Below, piece after piece: positions 38,304 through 46,674 of a DNA stretch of 64,000 bases. Source of the stretch: Candidatus Saccharimonadota bacterium (lineage in GTDB: Bacteria; Patescibacteriota; Saccharimonadia; Saccharimonadales; UBA4665); NCBI GenBank assembly GCA_028289245.1, contig JAQGGT010000006.1:270948-334947 (forward strand), written 5' to 3'. Position 1 is the first letter of the stretch, and every line of letters starts with the position of its first letter. A model generated the notes under the pieces. It saw nothing but the letters and a program-made list of their open reading frames with translations, was not told the origin of the DNA and did not search any database. A program made the position numbers and the translations under genes.

Positions 38304-40418
38304 TTATTTAATGTCGTGCTTTTTGGCGGTGGGACGGTGGCCCGGCCACCATATGACGTAGCCCAGGATGGCTGAGATGCCGGGGATGAGGAAAGGCGCA
38401 ATCACAAAAGCCGACAGCGCCACACCAATGGCGATCGAGGCACCCATTTGCGACAGGAAGCTAATCCCACCGAGCATCAACGAACCAAAAGTGGCAGCCA
38501 GGATAAAACCAGCCGATACTACGGTGGCACTACTATGTTCCACGGTTAACTCGGCAGACCTACGGGGGTTATTTCCTAGCCCGACTTCTTCGCGCAGACG
38601 GGTGATGGTTAAGATGTTGTAGTCTGTACCGATAGCCACCACGAAGATATACATGAACAGCGGAATGAACGATATCAGGCCAACGGCATTACCGAACGTC
38701 TGGAATATGAGCGTGGTTGCACCGAGTGTTGCTACGTAGCCTAAGCTGACGAAGAGCAACAAGAAAATCGGCGCCACTAAGCTGCGCAACAACACTGCCA
38801 GAATGATGAAGATGAAGACGGCAGCGATAGGGAATATGACGCGCAGGTCCCGGTCGGTAACGGCTTGGACATCGGCAATAGCGCCGGTGGCACCACCGAC
38901 GTACACCTTAGTGTTCCCCCTATCGTAGCCGTGGGCTACCGTGCGGATCGGGCCGCTGATGTTATTGATGGCGGCGGCGCTATATGGATCATCCTTGAGT
39001 ACAATCGAGACAGTGGCAATCTTTTTGTCGGCAGTAAAAATGGTTGGGAAGACGGTCGAAACGCCAGCGGTTTGCTTAAGCTGGTTGCGGAGTGGCGCCA
39101 GTTGCGCCTCGCTAATGGGCTGATCGCTGGTGACGTAGATTGGTGTGGGGTTGACGGTACCGGCCGGGAAGGCAGAGGTCAGATCATTGTAAGCGCCGGC
39201 TGAGGCAGTGCCTTTGGGCGGCTGGCTAAACGAGCTAAAGTCGGCCTTGAAGTTGAGCGCAAAGATACCGAGTACGGCTAAGATAACCACCACGATTGCG
39301 GTAACTGCTCCGGGCCGTCGGCCAATCAGGCGGCCAATCTTTTTGGAAATGGTCGGTTTTTCGGAGGCTATCATCCACGCTTTGCTGGGCCAAAATACCT
39401 TTTGGCCGATGATTGCCACCAAAGCCGGCACCAAGGTAAGGGCAGCGAGCATCATAACAACAACGCTGATCACCAGGCCAGGCGCGAGCGATGAGAAGAT
39501 GCCGAAATCTGCAAAGAACAGCGCTGCAAACGAGGCAATGACGACCAAGGCAGCCGAAAGAATTGCTTCACCAGCTCGCCCTAAGGCGTACGCTACGGCA
39601 GCACGTGTGTGGTCGCCGGTGCGCAGGCGCTCGCGGTAACGGAAGAGCAGAAACAGGATGTAGTCGGTGCCAATGCCAAACAATACAACCGTGAAGAGCA
39701 CACTTAATTGCTGGCTGAGGTGGAAGTGGAACAGGTGGCCAGCGTCTGAAATCAGCGAATTGGCAATCGTATAAACGATGCCGACCGCCAGCACTGGCAA
39801 AATACCTGCCAACGGACTCTTAAAGATGAAAGCCGGTAAGAAGAGCACGAGTAAAATGGTGCCAATACCGACGATTGCAAGGGCTTTTTCAGCGGAATCC
39901 TGGGTGTCATAGGCAATGGCGTTGCCGCCGGTGACGCCAGCCGTTAAGCCAGTTCCGGCAAGCTGTGTACTGACCGCATCGCGCACATCTTTAACGGCGT
40001 TGATCGTGTCTTTGTCGTTAGCCGTACCTTGATACGTCACGGTGGCAAGCTGGACTTTCTTGTTCGGCGACAATTGCTGGTCGCTGGTGGTAATGCTGTC
40101 GACCCGCTTAATTTTCTTGGCTGAGAGAGCCGAAACTTTAGCAGTAATCGTGGCTTGTTCGGAAGCGCTGAGGGCACTCCCGGAAGTCGTTTTAAAGACG
40201 ATGATATCGGTGGGCGCCTCGCTTTGCTTAGAGACTTTTTTGGCGATATTGCCAGCTTGCACAGATTCGTAGCTGTCCGGCAAAAAACTGCTTTGGTCGT
40301 TACTCTGAATGGTGCTGATGGCCGGCGAGAGCCCAACAATTAAGATGGCGGCAATCACCCACGTGCTGACAATCCACCATCGGCGTTTTACGATGAAATC
40401 ACTAAATTTCTGAATCAT
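38304..40418 (-). CDS. MMPL/RND-family exporter
   Basis: A 704-residue membrane protein with two similar halves, each one membrane helix, a large extracellular loop and a bundle of about five helices. FGIGTDYILFLLFRYRERL and VAIGTDYNILTITRLREEV are the paired MMPL signature segments, with the Asp-Tyr pair thought to carry protons. Such proteins export lipids, drugs or toxins. The start overlaps the marR stop by ATGA, so the exporter is the MarR target. Confidence 0.9.
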   Translation of the reverse strand: MIQKFSDFIVKRRWWIVSTWVIAAILIVGLSPAISTIQSNDQSSFLPDSYESVQAGNIAKKVSKQSEAPTDIIVFKTTSGSALSASEQATITAKVSALSAKKIKRVDSITTSDQQLSPNKKVQLATVTYQGTANDKDTINAVKDVRDAVSTQLAGTGLTAGVTGGNAIAYDTQDSAEKALAIVGIGTILLVLFLPAFIFKSPLAGILPVLAVGIVYTIANSLISDAGHLFHFHLSQQLSVLFTVVLFGIGTDYILFLLFRYRERLRTGDHTRAAVAYALGRAGEAILSAALVVIASFAALFFADFGIFSSLAPGLVISVVVMMLAALTLVPALVAIIGQKVFWPSKAWMIASEKPTISKKIGRLIGRRPGAVTAIVVVILAVLGIFALNFKADFSSFSQPPKGTASAGAYNDLTSAFPAGTVNPTPIYVTSDQPISEAQLAPLRNQLKQTAGVSTVFPTIFTADKKIATVSIVLKDDPYSAAAINNISGPIRTVAHGYDRGNTKVYVGGATGAIADVQAVTDRDLRVIFPIAAVFIFIILAVLLRSLVAPIFLLLFVSLGYVATLGATTLIFQTFGNAVGLISFIPLFMYIFVVAIGTDYNILTITRLREEVGLGNNPRRSAELTVEHSSATVVSAGFILAATFGSLMLGGISFLSQMGASIAIGVALSAFVIAPFLIPGISAILGYVIWWPGHRPTAKKHDIK

Positions 40419-40867
40419 TGTTGCTTCTCCTTACGGCTTGTTTCTTTGGCCTTTGCCATTAATTTAACCATTATTTGTAATTCGTCGTCATTTAATCCAC
40501 CAAATATTTCTTGTAACAGTTTGTGGTTATTATGGTTGATTTGATGATAAATTTCTTCACCCCTGGGAGTCAAGCGCACAATAATTTCACGCCGGTCGTT
40601 CTCGTTTACAATCCGGCTCACGGCATCGATTTTTTCGAGTGCAGCAATGTGCTGCGTCGCAGCCCCTGAAGTGATAAGTAACAGCTTGGCAATCTGCTTG
40701 ACGTTCACTGTTTCTTGGGCGCCGATTATACTTATAACTTGATCCAGGGCTGCCGTAATACAGGTGAAATCACTGCCATGCTGCAGCCGAATTTCTTTAC
40801 CAATAGCCATAAAGCTTTGGCCCAGCTGCCTAAGCAGCGCATCGTGTGTGGAAGTAGTGGTATTCAT
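40415..40867 (-). CDS. MarR-family regulator
   Basis: A 150-residue winged-helix protein: VNVKQIAKLLLITSGAATQHIAALEKIDAVSRIVNENDRREIIVRLTPRGEEI (about 53-105) has the recognition helix and the wing DRRE motif. It is the first gene of a two-gene operon with the MMPL exporter. Palindromes at its promoter indicate autorepression relieved by a ligand, probably an exporter substrate. TATAAT (minus, 40882-40877) ends 9 bases before the ATG. Confidence 0.9.
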   Translation of the reverse strand: MNTTTSTHDALLRQLGQSFMAIGKEIRLQHGSDFTCITAALDQVISIIGAQETVNVKQIAKLLLITSGAATQHIAALEKIDAVSRIVNENDRREIIVRLTPRGEEIYHQINHNNHKLLQEIFGGLNDDELQIMVKLMAKAKETSRKEKQQ

Positions 40868-40936
40868 TAGTTACTAATTATATTAGCTACTAATGCAATA
40901 ATGCGCAAGTTTGTTTAGCTACTACATGTTAGTTAC
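40866..40936. promoter_or_regulatory. Probable MarR operator array
   Basis: ATTAGTTACTAAT (40866-40878) and ATTAGCTACTAAT (40882-40894) are near-identical palindromes with centres 16 bp apart, flanking the TATAAT box of marR. Partial copies follow at 40915-40924 (TTAGCTACTA, 32 bp further) and 40929-40936 (TTAGTTAC), next to the TACACT box of the divergent NUDIX gene. One regulator could control both directions. Confidence 0.7.
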
Positions 40937-40945
40937 ACTGTTGAA

Positions 40946-41356
40946 ATGATCCCACCAAATTTTTACCGCATCAGTATAAAGGGCATTGCCATCGACGATA
41001 CCGGCCGGTTTTTGTTGTCCAAAGAAGATAACGGCAAATGGGAAATGCTCGGCGGTGGCCTGGACTACGGCGAAGACCCAATCGACGGCCTCAAACGAGA
41101 GATCAAAGAGGAAACCGGGCTGACCGTCACCTATGTTTCTCCTTCGCCGAAGTACTTCATTACCTGCCCGCGGCATGACAATGATACCTTTATTGCCAAT
41201 GTAATCTACGAGATCAAGCTGGAAAACCTCGATTTTACACCGTCTGACGAATGCCAGGAGCTCAAGCACTTCAACGTCGAAGAGGCCAAGCAGCTCGACC
41301 TATTTCCAAATGTCGAGGCACTTCTCAAAATCTATAACGTCAATTTTCACTTATAA
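40946..41356 (+). CDS. NUDIX hydrolase
   Basis: A 136-residue protein with a complete NUDIX box, GGGLDYGEDPIDGLKREIKE followed by ETGL (about 32-55), including REIKEE that binds Mg. These hydrolyse nucleoside diphosphates linked to another group; the substrate is not readable. TACACT (40934-40939) ends 6 bases before the ATG (leaderless). It is divergent from marR and next to the NADAR gene. Confidence 0.92.
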   Translation: MIPPNFYRISIKGIAIDDTGRFLLSKEDNGKWEMLGGGLDYGEDPIDGLKREIKEETGLTVTYVSPSPKYFITCPRHDNDTFIANVIYEIKLENLDFTPSDECQELKHFNVEEAKQLDLFPNVEALLKIYNVNFHL

Positions 41357-41361
41357 CTACC

Positions 41362-41892
41362 TTACCAGTCTGCTTGGTCGACGGTAATTTCGCCGCTACG
41401 TAGTTGGGCGCGTAACTTCATCCAGATCTTACCAAGTTCATTGCGGCCGTCTCGATTTGGTCCCCAACCCCAAAAAGTATCTTTGGGAGAATCTTCTATT
41501 ATATCCAGGTCACCACTCAATAATAATTTCTCGTGCACGTAGGGATTTTGAAGCATTTTAAGTTTACAGATTTCGTACATAATATCGACTTTAACTTCGT
41601 CCCAATTCTCCGGGATTTTATCACTGTTAGCCTTTGCCAACTTATAGGCGTCGTGCGCTGAGCGAGCTTCATATATCGCCGCTGCTAATTCAGGCGCAGT
41701 TTCAAAAAAATGCGCTGCCTGATAGGCGTGCTCAGAAGTCGGCCAGCGCCGCCCTTGCCAGTCAACTTGAAACGAAGCAAAGTTATCAAACACAAAAAAT
41801 TCGCGGGGATAGAAACCGATGATATCGCCTGAAGTTTCTAGTTCTGGGTCTCGAAATTGCGCTGGACGTTCCATAACTAAAGCATGGCGCAT
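41362..41892 (-). CDS. NADAR (YbiA/DUF1768) domain protein
   Basis: A 176-residue protein. FYPREFFVFDNFASFQVDWQGRRWPTSEHAYQAAHF (about 27-62) and the C-terminal DTFWGWGPNRDGRNELGKIWMKLR are family hallmarks. Known members hydrolyse riboflavin intermediates or remove ADP-ribose from guanine in DNA. Which applies here is open. It is convergent with the NUDIX gene, 5 bases apart; an in-frame ATG at residue 7 is an alternative start. Confidence 0.88.
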   Translation of the reverse strand: MRHALVMERPAQFRDPELETSGDIIGFYPREFFVFDNFASFQVDWQGRRWPTSEHAYQAAHFFETAPELAAAIYEARSAHDAYKLAKANSDKIPENWDEVKVDIMYEICKLKMLQNPYVHEKLLLSGDLDIIEDSPKDTFWGWGPNRDGRNELGKIWMKLRAQLRSGEITVDQADW

Positions 41893-41923
41893 TGAGGTAT
41901 CTTACGCAAGCACTACTATTAAA

Positions 41924-42544
41924 TTAGCGCGGGGTACCAAGTATGCCTTCTTCGTAGAGCGCGTTCACTAGCTCATTCATATCCGCCTGGTGTGCCAGCA
42001 ATTTGGCCTTAATCTCTTCTTCGGTAGACAAACCGGCCGAGTTGGGACGGTGGGCGGCATCATAGTAGTCTGCTAAGGCTATCATACGGGCACATTGTTC
42101 AAAGCTGCCGGCCATATACGGCGGTGCATCGGGTAATTGCTCGGGGTAAGCATTTGGTTGGAAGCTGTGGTGCCGAACGATCAGCCCAGCCGTTACTACC
42201 ATGCCTTCATTAAGTGTTTCCTCATAGCCGTCACTTGGATGATCCCGGAGAGCCTGGGCATCTTCAGCGGTCCACTCTCCGGTCTTGTCGAGGAGTGCGC
42301 GCGTGACCTTCAGTTTGCCGCGATCATGCAAACTGGCGCCGTAGAATAGCGGCTTAAGCGGCAGCTCGGCATATTGGCCGATACGAACGGCCAAGATACC
42401 AACACGCTTGCAGTGCTCGGCCGTTGGCCGGTGGTAAGCTTCTAGCTGGGACATTGAGCCTTGGACTAAGCGCATGGTTGCAGCTGGAACCTCGAGCGCT
42501 TCGGCTACCGACTGCCATTCATGTTCAAGAGTATTCGTCGCCAT
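41924..42544 (-). CDS. HD-domain phosphohydrolase
   Basis: A 206-residue protein. HCKRVGILAVRIGQ...FYGASLHDRGKLKV (about 44-80) contains the HD pair, and HPSDGYEETL with RHHSF and ALADYYDA follow HD-GYP order, though the GYP motif is degenerate. Probably acts on a nucleotide; cyclic-di-GMP activity is not supported. TATACT (minus, 42556-42551) ends 6 bases before the ATG. The 275 bases upstream to 42819 hold no gene I can support. Confidence 0.8.
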   Translation of the reverse strand: MATNTLEHEWQSVAEALEVPAATMRLVQGSMSQLEAYHRPTAEHCKRVGILAVRIGQYAELPLKPLFYGASLHDRGKLKVTRALLDKTGEWTAEDAQALRDHPSDGYEETLNEGMVVTAGLIVRHHSFQPNAYPEQLPDAPPYMAGSFEQCARMIALADYYDAAHRPNSAGLSTEEEIKAKLLAHQADMNELVNALYEEGILGTPR

Positions 42545-42819
42545 AGTTTTAGTATACCCCTACATGCGAAGCAATCCTGCGAAGGACTTCGTAAGAAGAT
42601 GCTTATGCCCCGCACTGAGCAGCCCAGAAACGATTATCAGTTGCACGGAATAATTTTCGTATTACGTAGAGATGGTGCACGTTTAGGGTTCCTAATTGGA
42701 ACCAACTCAAGTCCGAGCTGCTGCGATGGGATGAGCTGGCGAATCCGTCACTACTGATGACGTCACCAATATAGTAACGCATGGTATTGAAACCTCAGCT
42801 AACTAGTATAGTAAGAGTT

Positions 42820-43434
42820 ATGAAATACCCTCAGTATGCCCAAGAGCTATCTCAACTCTTAGACGCAGATCAAAAAGAAAAGAAAGATTTTGCCCGACGG
42901 TTCTTTACTGCCAAGGATAATGCGCAACTTGAAGCAGACAGGCAGCGCTTGATAGCTAACACTAAGAACCGCACAGCGAGAATGTTACAAATACTCGATG
43001 AAATAAAGGAGCCATCACTGTCTAACGTTGGTGATGAAGGTGCACTAGCAATTTCGGTGTTAGCATCGCATGATGAGCCAGCAGCACTGGATATTGTATT
43101 AGCGTCATTTCAGGTGGTATACGACCGTGACAAAAATGATTGTAGATATCAATCCATACCTCCAATGGTTGATGCTTCAAGGCTGGCAAAACGTCAGCCA
43201 CAGTGTTTTGGAACTCAATGGTTCTTCGATAAAAATAAATACCCGTTTTTACCAATTGTAGAAGACTTTGAGCATGTCAATGAACGTAGGGGTGAGTATG
43301 GCATAGAACCATTGCGCTGGCCGAAGTCACTGGCAATCCCTGAAAGTGAACAGCCCTGGCTCGCCAAGCCTCTCAAAGAACTTGTGATGCGTGAGCCGAC
43401 AGCCGAAGAATATACTGCAAATTTAGGCTACTGA
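42820..43434 (+). CDS. DUF6624-like protein
   Basis: A 204-residue protein. RTARMLQILDEIKEPSLSNVGDEGALAISVLASHD...DASRLAKRQPQCFGTQWFF (about 48-134) fits the DUF6624 pattern, whose function is unknown. TATAGT (42807-42812) ends 7 bases before the ATG at 42820, which excludes the upstream in-frame start at 42781. Base composition is lower in GC than neighbours, a possible sign of transfer. Confidence 0.7.
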   Translation: MKYPQYAQELSQLLDADQKEKKDFARRFFTAKDNAQLEADRQRLIANTKNRTARMLQILDEIKEPSLSNVGDEGALAISVLASHDEPAALDIVLASFQVVYDRDKNDCRYQSIPPMVDASRLAKRQPQCFGTQWFFDKNKYPFLPIVEDFEHVNERRGEYGIEPLRWPKSLAIPESEQPWLAKPLKELVMREPTAEEYTANLGY

Positions 43435-43485
43435 TCATATCAAAACTAAAAGACCTATGATAGAGGCCTCATTGAGGATTACTGT

Positions 43486-43716
43486 CTATACAGGTGAACT
43501 ATCGCTCTTCCTAAAATAATGACCCTCTGGATTCTGCGTTGCTGGTACCATTTCTGCTACACGCCCTGCGTATGGACCACTCTGCATTGTTACTGTCGAT
43601 ACCCCAGTACTGGCATCGAATTCCAAGCCTTCTCTAAAATAGGCAGCCGCAGTATCTCGTATCTGTTGCAAGCGTTCTTTATCAGAATCATGATAAACAT
43701 TTTCAATACTATTCAT
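43486..43716 (-). CDS. Small hypothetical protein
   Basis: A 76-residue soluble protein without a recognised motif. The start at 43716 is set by the extended -10 TGTTATAAT (minus, ending at 43724) 7 bases upstream; the longer frame from 43752 would start before the promoter. It lies downstream of tRNA-Arg(CCG) on the same strand. Confidence 0.55.
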   Translation of the reverse strand: MNSIENVYHDSDKERLQQIRDTAAAYFREGLEFDASTGVSTVTMQSGPYAGRVAEMVPATQNPEGHYFRKSDSSPV

Positions 43717-43757
43717 AATAACTATTATAACAAATAATGATATAGAAGTCAATATCG

Positions 43758-43834
43758 TGGTACACCCGATAGGATTCGAACCTACGACCTTTGGTACCGG
43801 AAACCAACGCTCTATCCAGCTGAGCTACGGGTGC
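43758..43834 (-). tRNA. tRNA-Arg (anticodon CCG)
   Basis: A complete 77-nt cloverleaf including encoded CCA. Acceptor GCACCCG pairs with CGGGTGT (G-U at the end), D-arm GCTC/GAGC, anticodon stem TTGGT/ACCAA with loop TTCCGGT (anticodon CCG, reads CGG), T-arm GTAGG/CCTAT with TTCGAAT loop. It follows an 89-90 base leader that copies its first 18 bases. Confidence 0.95.
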
Positions 43835-43924
43835 GTATTGTTTTGTTAAAACCATCACTCAGCGGGGTAGAGCCATTTGTCTACGACGATGTCGGCTCCG
43901 CCAACGCAGCTAAGCTACGGGTGC
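43835..43924 (-). ncRNA. tRNA-Arg leader element, copy 1
   Basis: In transcription order: an 18-base near copy of the tRNA 5' end (43924-43907, one mismatch at base 13), the core GCGTTGGCGGAGCCGACATC (43907-43888, sharing one base with the copy), a variable part, GGCTCT (43874-43869), and GCTGAG (43863-43858), which pairs with CTTAGC of the copy or CTCAGC of the tRNA D-arm. GGAGCC of the core can pair with GGCTCT, or the core can fold as GTTGGC-GGA-GCCGAC. An extended -10 TGCTACACT (ending 43938) would start the transcript just before the copy. Confidence 0.7.
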
Positions 43925-43986
43925 ATAACTAGGCTCTAGTGTAGCACGACCGGAGTTAATCGGTGCTAGCGTGCTAAGCTACACGT

Positions 43987-44760
43987 ATGAACAATGACGG
44001 CATTGTGTATGACGGGGACACGGCGTTTGGGCACTTTCGGGTGGCGGATACCGTCTATGGTGGCCGGCCGGCGCGGGTGTTGTACAGCGGCAACAACGCG
44101 GCAGCGCAGTCTGGCGTGGCGACCGATGACAACACCGACCTGCTATTCGATTACAACCAGCGTTTTCTGGAGCTAATCGAAACCCTGCAACCGCAGCGGA
44201 TTTTGCTAATTGGCGGCGGGGCTTTTACGCTACCCAAAGTCGTGGTTGATGACTACCCCGACATTCGGATGGACGTAGTGGAGCTCGACGCCGGCTTGCC
44301 GGAAATCGCTCAGCAATATTTTGATTTCACGCCTACTGCACGGGTGCAGGTACACATCCAAGACGGCCGCGAATTTCTAGAAACGGTGGAGCGGCAGTAC
44401 GACCTGATTCTGCTCGACGCTTTTTTTGACGCCACTACGCCGCGGGCCTTCCAGACGCTCGAAGCAGCACTGGCTTACCGGCGTTGTTTGCAACCGGAGG
44501 GCGTTTTGGCAATCAACACCATTGCCGCTTATTATGGGGTGCGGTCGGCACTGCTACGGCGTCAGATTGCCGCTTTGCAGACGCAGTTCCAGACCGTCGA
44601 AGTGTTCCCGGCGGGGAACGGTTACAGTTTGTGGTTGCCGCAAAACTTTATCCTAATGGCTCAAAACGGCACAGCGGATATAGAATCGGCCCTGCGACAT
44701 AGCATGGTGGCTTTGCCGGCGGTCGACAAGAGCGAAGCCGTGCATGACGGTACGACTTAG
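43987..44760 (+). CDS. Spermidine-synthase-like protein
   Basis: A 257-residue Rossmann protein. RILLIGGGAFTLPKVVVDDYP...MDVVELDAGLPEIAQQYF (about 70-111) matches the spermine/spermidine synthase SAM-binding region, then VQIHIQDGREFLE-like and YDLILLDAFFD segments carry the expected Asp residues. Polyamine acceptor residues are not clear, so it may be another aminopropyl- or methyltransferase. TAAGCT (43975-43980, extended by TGC) ends 6 bases before the ATG. Divergent from the tRNA leader. Confidence 0.8.
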   Translation: MNNDGIVYDGDTAFGHFRVADTVYGGRPARVLYSGNNAAAQSGVATDDNTDLLFDYNQRFLELIETLQPQRILLIGGGAFTLPKVVVDDYPDIRMDVVELDAGLPEIAQQYFDFTPTARVQVHIQDGREFLETVERQYDLILLDAFFDATTPRAFQTLEAALAYRRCLQPEGVLAINTIAAYYGVRSALLRRQIAALQTQFQTVEVFPAGNGYSLWLPQNFILMAQNGTADIESALRHSMVALPAVDKSEAVHDGTT

Positions 44761-46457
44761 CTGTCGTAGCTATCGTCGAGGGTGGCTTGAACCAGTTTTT
44801 CGATCAGGCCGAGGGCAACTTTGCGCTTGGTGGGATTTTCGAAGATCGGCTTATAGGGGTTCTGCAGCGCCAACGCTACAAATTTGTAGACGGGTAATTC
44901 GAGATCGAGATCGCTTTCGTTGCGGTTAAGGATTCGATAGGTTACACCGCGGCGGACCATTTCATTTGAGCCTTGGCTCGTAGAGTTTGACTTTATGGAG
45001 TACAAGCGGCGGCTGATGGTTGGCTTATCGAGAATGCCGAGCTCCTCGAGCTCCAAGATGGTTCTGCGGATGGCGGCGTCAAACTCGGGGAGCCATTCAG
45101 GATTGCGACTGTCTACTGGCTCAACGGTTGCTTGCTGCTCAGGAGTGGTTTCAGCTGCGATTTCTTCGAGTTCAAGTTGGCCGAGGGGCTCAGCGGCTGG
45201 CACGACTTCTACGGTCGCAATTTCCTTGGCGGCTGCTTCAACAGCGGCGCGGCGAGCAGCTGCGGCAGCGAAAACTTGGGCCGGGGTAGGGACGGGCGGC
45301 TTGGGCTCGGCAACAATCGGAGCGCCGAGGGCCGGCATGGTGTCGGCTGGCGCGGCAATAATTGGTCGACGAGGGGTGGCGGCTCGCGGTTCGGTGGTGT
45401 AGATAATGGTGCTCCAACTACCGTGAACTTTGCGTGTGTCGTCTTCGGTAAAGGCAACGGGGATTTGTTCGGCAGCACGAGCAAACGGTACGGCCCGCAT
45501 TACGCGAGTCGAAGGGCCGACTTTCTCGCCATTGGCTACATCGTAGGTCGTGCGCACGCCGCGTTGATAGACTAGGCCATAGCCTGCCAGGACGCGACCA
45601 ATGACCGAAATTTTCTGGGTTTCGAAGTTCGAAATAAGGGCGGCGGCCCGGGCGCTACGCGTCTTGGCCGAGGGGGTAGTATCGGCGTAGAGGATGTCGC
45701 CCAACTCTAGGACAGTAAAAATGTGACCCGGTTCTTCAGCCAGGATTTCAGCAATAAATTCGCTAGCGTCGCTGAGTCGGCTTTCTGGCTGCTTGCGGCG
45801 GACGGCCTCGGCAATGTCTCGGCTGGAAGTTTGAGGCCTGCCGATATCGGAGAAATCATCAACAACTACCACGCTTGACGGTTCATCGGCTTCGAGCTCA
45901 ATGCTTTCGATGGTTAATGTTAAGAGCTGCGGTACAGCCCACGGCTTGCCGGCGACTTCGTAGAGTCCGTTAATGGCAATGTACTGGGCTTCGAGCGTGG
46001 CTTTTTCAACTTCTAAGTTGGCACGCTCTTTTTCGACCAGCTTATCCTGAAGCACTTTTGAGACTTCGTCGAGCTGTTTTGATAATTCGGGTAGCCGGGC
46101 CACTAGCATGGCTTGTTCGGCTTGAATTCGCGTCGCCTCTTCGCTTGAGATGGACGAAAGCCCGTCGATGCGCGCCACTAACTGGCTAATAGTATGACGG
46201 ACTTCGGCCTCCCGGGCAGCCAGTTCGGCGTAGGGAGCGGCCTCCTCAGCTTCGGCGAGCGCCTGGAAAGTCGTGGTCTGCTCGTTGGTCAGGTGCTCGA
46301 CGACAACTTCTTGGAAGGGTGCAATAGTGACTTGTCCGGCTTCGATTAAATCTTCGTGGGCTTTGTTTTGGGCGTGAATGTTAGCAGCCAAAGTGTTAGC
46401 AACCACGAATTGGTCGTAGCTTTCTTCCAGCCATTGTTTGTCGGTCGGGTTTTCCAT
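44757..46457 (-). CDS. Coiled-coil hypothetical protein
   Basis: A 566-residue soluble acidic protein. Residues about 60-165 are coiled coil, about 235-300 and 455-545 look like helical domains (the latter possibly winged helix), and about 345-440 is an Ala/Pro-rich linker. There is no recognised motif. Its 3' end overlaps the spermidine-synthase-like gene by four bases. No clear promoter is seen. Confidence 0.6.
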   Translation of the reverse strand: MENPTDKQWLEESYDQFVVANTLAANIHAQNKAHEDLIEAGQVTIAPFQEVVVEHLTNEQTTTFQALAEAEEAAPYAELAAREAEVRHTISQLVARIDGLSSISSEEATRIQAEQAMLVARLPELSKQLDEVSKVLQDKLVEKERANLEVEKATLEAQYIAINGLYEVAGKPWAVPQLLTLTIESIELEADEPSSVVVVDDFSDIGRPQTSSRDIAEAVRRKQPESRLSDASEFIAEILAEEPGHIFTVLELGDILYADTTPSAKTRSARAAALISNFETQKISVIGRVLAGYGLVYQRGVRTTYDVANGEKVGPSTRVMRAVPFARAAEQIPVAFTEDDTRKVHGSWSTIIYTTEPRAATPRRPIIAAPADTMPALGAPIVAEPKPPVPTPAQVFAAAAARRAAVEAAAKEIATVEVVPAAEPLGQLELEEIAAETTPEQQATVEPVDSRNPEWLPEFDAAIRRTILELEELGILDKPTISRRLYSIKSNSTSQGSNEMVRRGVTYRILNRNESDLDLELPVYKFVALALQNPYKPIFENPTKRKVALGLIEKLVQATLDDSYDS

Positions 46458-46562
46458 AGCGGTCCAGTTAGTGAATTACAAACTCTTATATTACGATATT
46501 TAAGTAGTAATGTCAATGTAAAGACTATTTGCTCACCAGCCGCATAAGCTCTCACGGTCAGC

Positions 46563-46590
46563 CAAATAAAAATACCAGCCTGGCTGGTAT
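46563..46590 (-). terminator. Terminator of tRNA-Arg(TCG)
   Basis: On the minus strand ATACCAG (46590-46584), loop CCAGG, CTGGTAT (46578-46572), then a run of Ts. It lies 8 bases after the tRNA CCA end. Confidence 0.75.
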
Positions 46591-46597
46591 GTCTATG

Positions 46598-46674
46598 TGG
46601 TGCGCCCGGCAGGACTCGAACCTGCGACTTTCTGTTCCGAAGACAGACGCTCTAATCCACTGAGCTACGGGCGC
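46598..46674 (-). tRNA. tRNA-Arg (anticodon TCG)
   Basis: A complete 77-nt tRNA with encoded CCA. Acceptor GCGCCCG/CGGGCGC, D-arm GCTC/GAGC, anticodon stem TCTGT/ACAGA with loop CTTCGGA (anticodon TCG, reads CGA), T-arm GCAGG/CCTGC. It has its own leader and terminator, so it forms a single-gene unit. Confidence 0.95.

Noticed and set aside
42521-42757. 78-codon plus-strand frame upstream of the DUF6624-like gene
   Set aside because: It begins inside the convergent HD gene's 5' end and has no promoter or ribosome binding site at a usable start; no motif.
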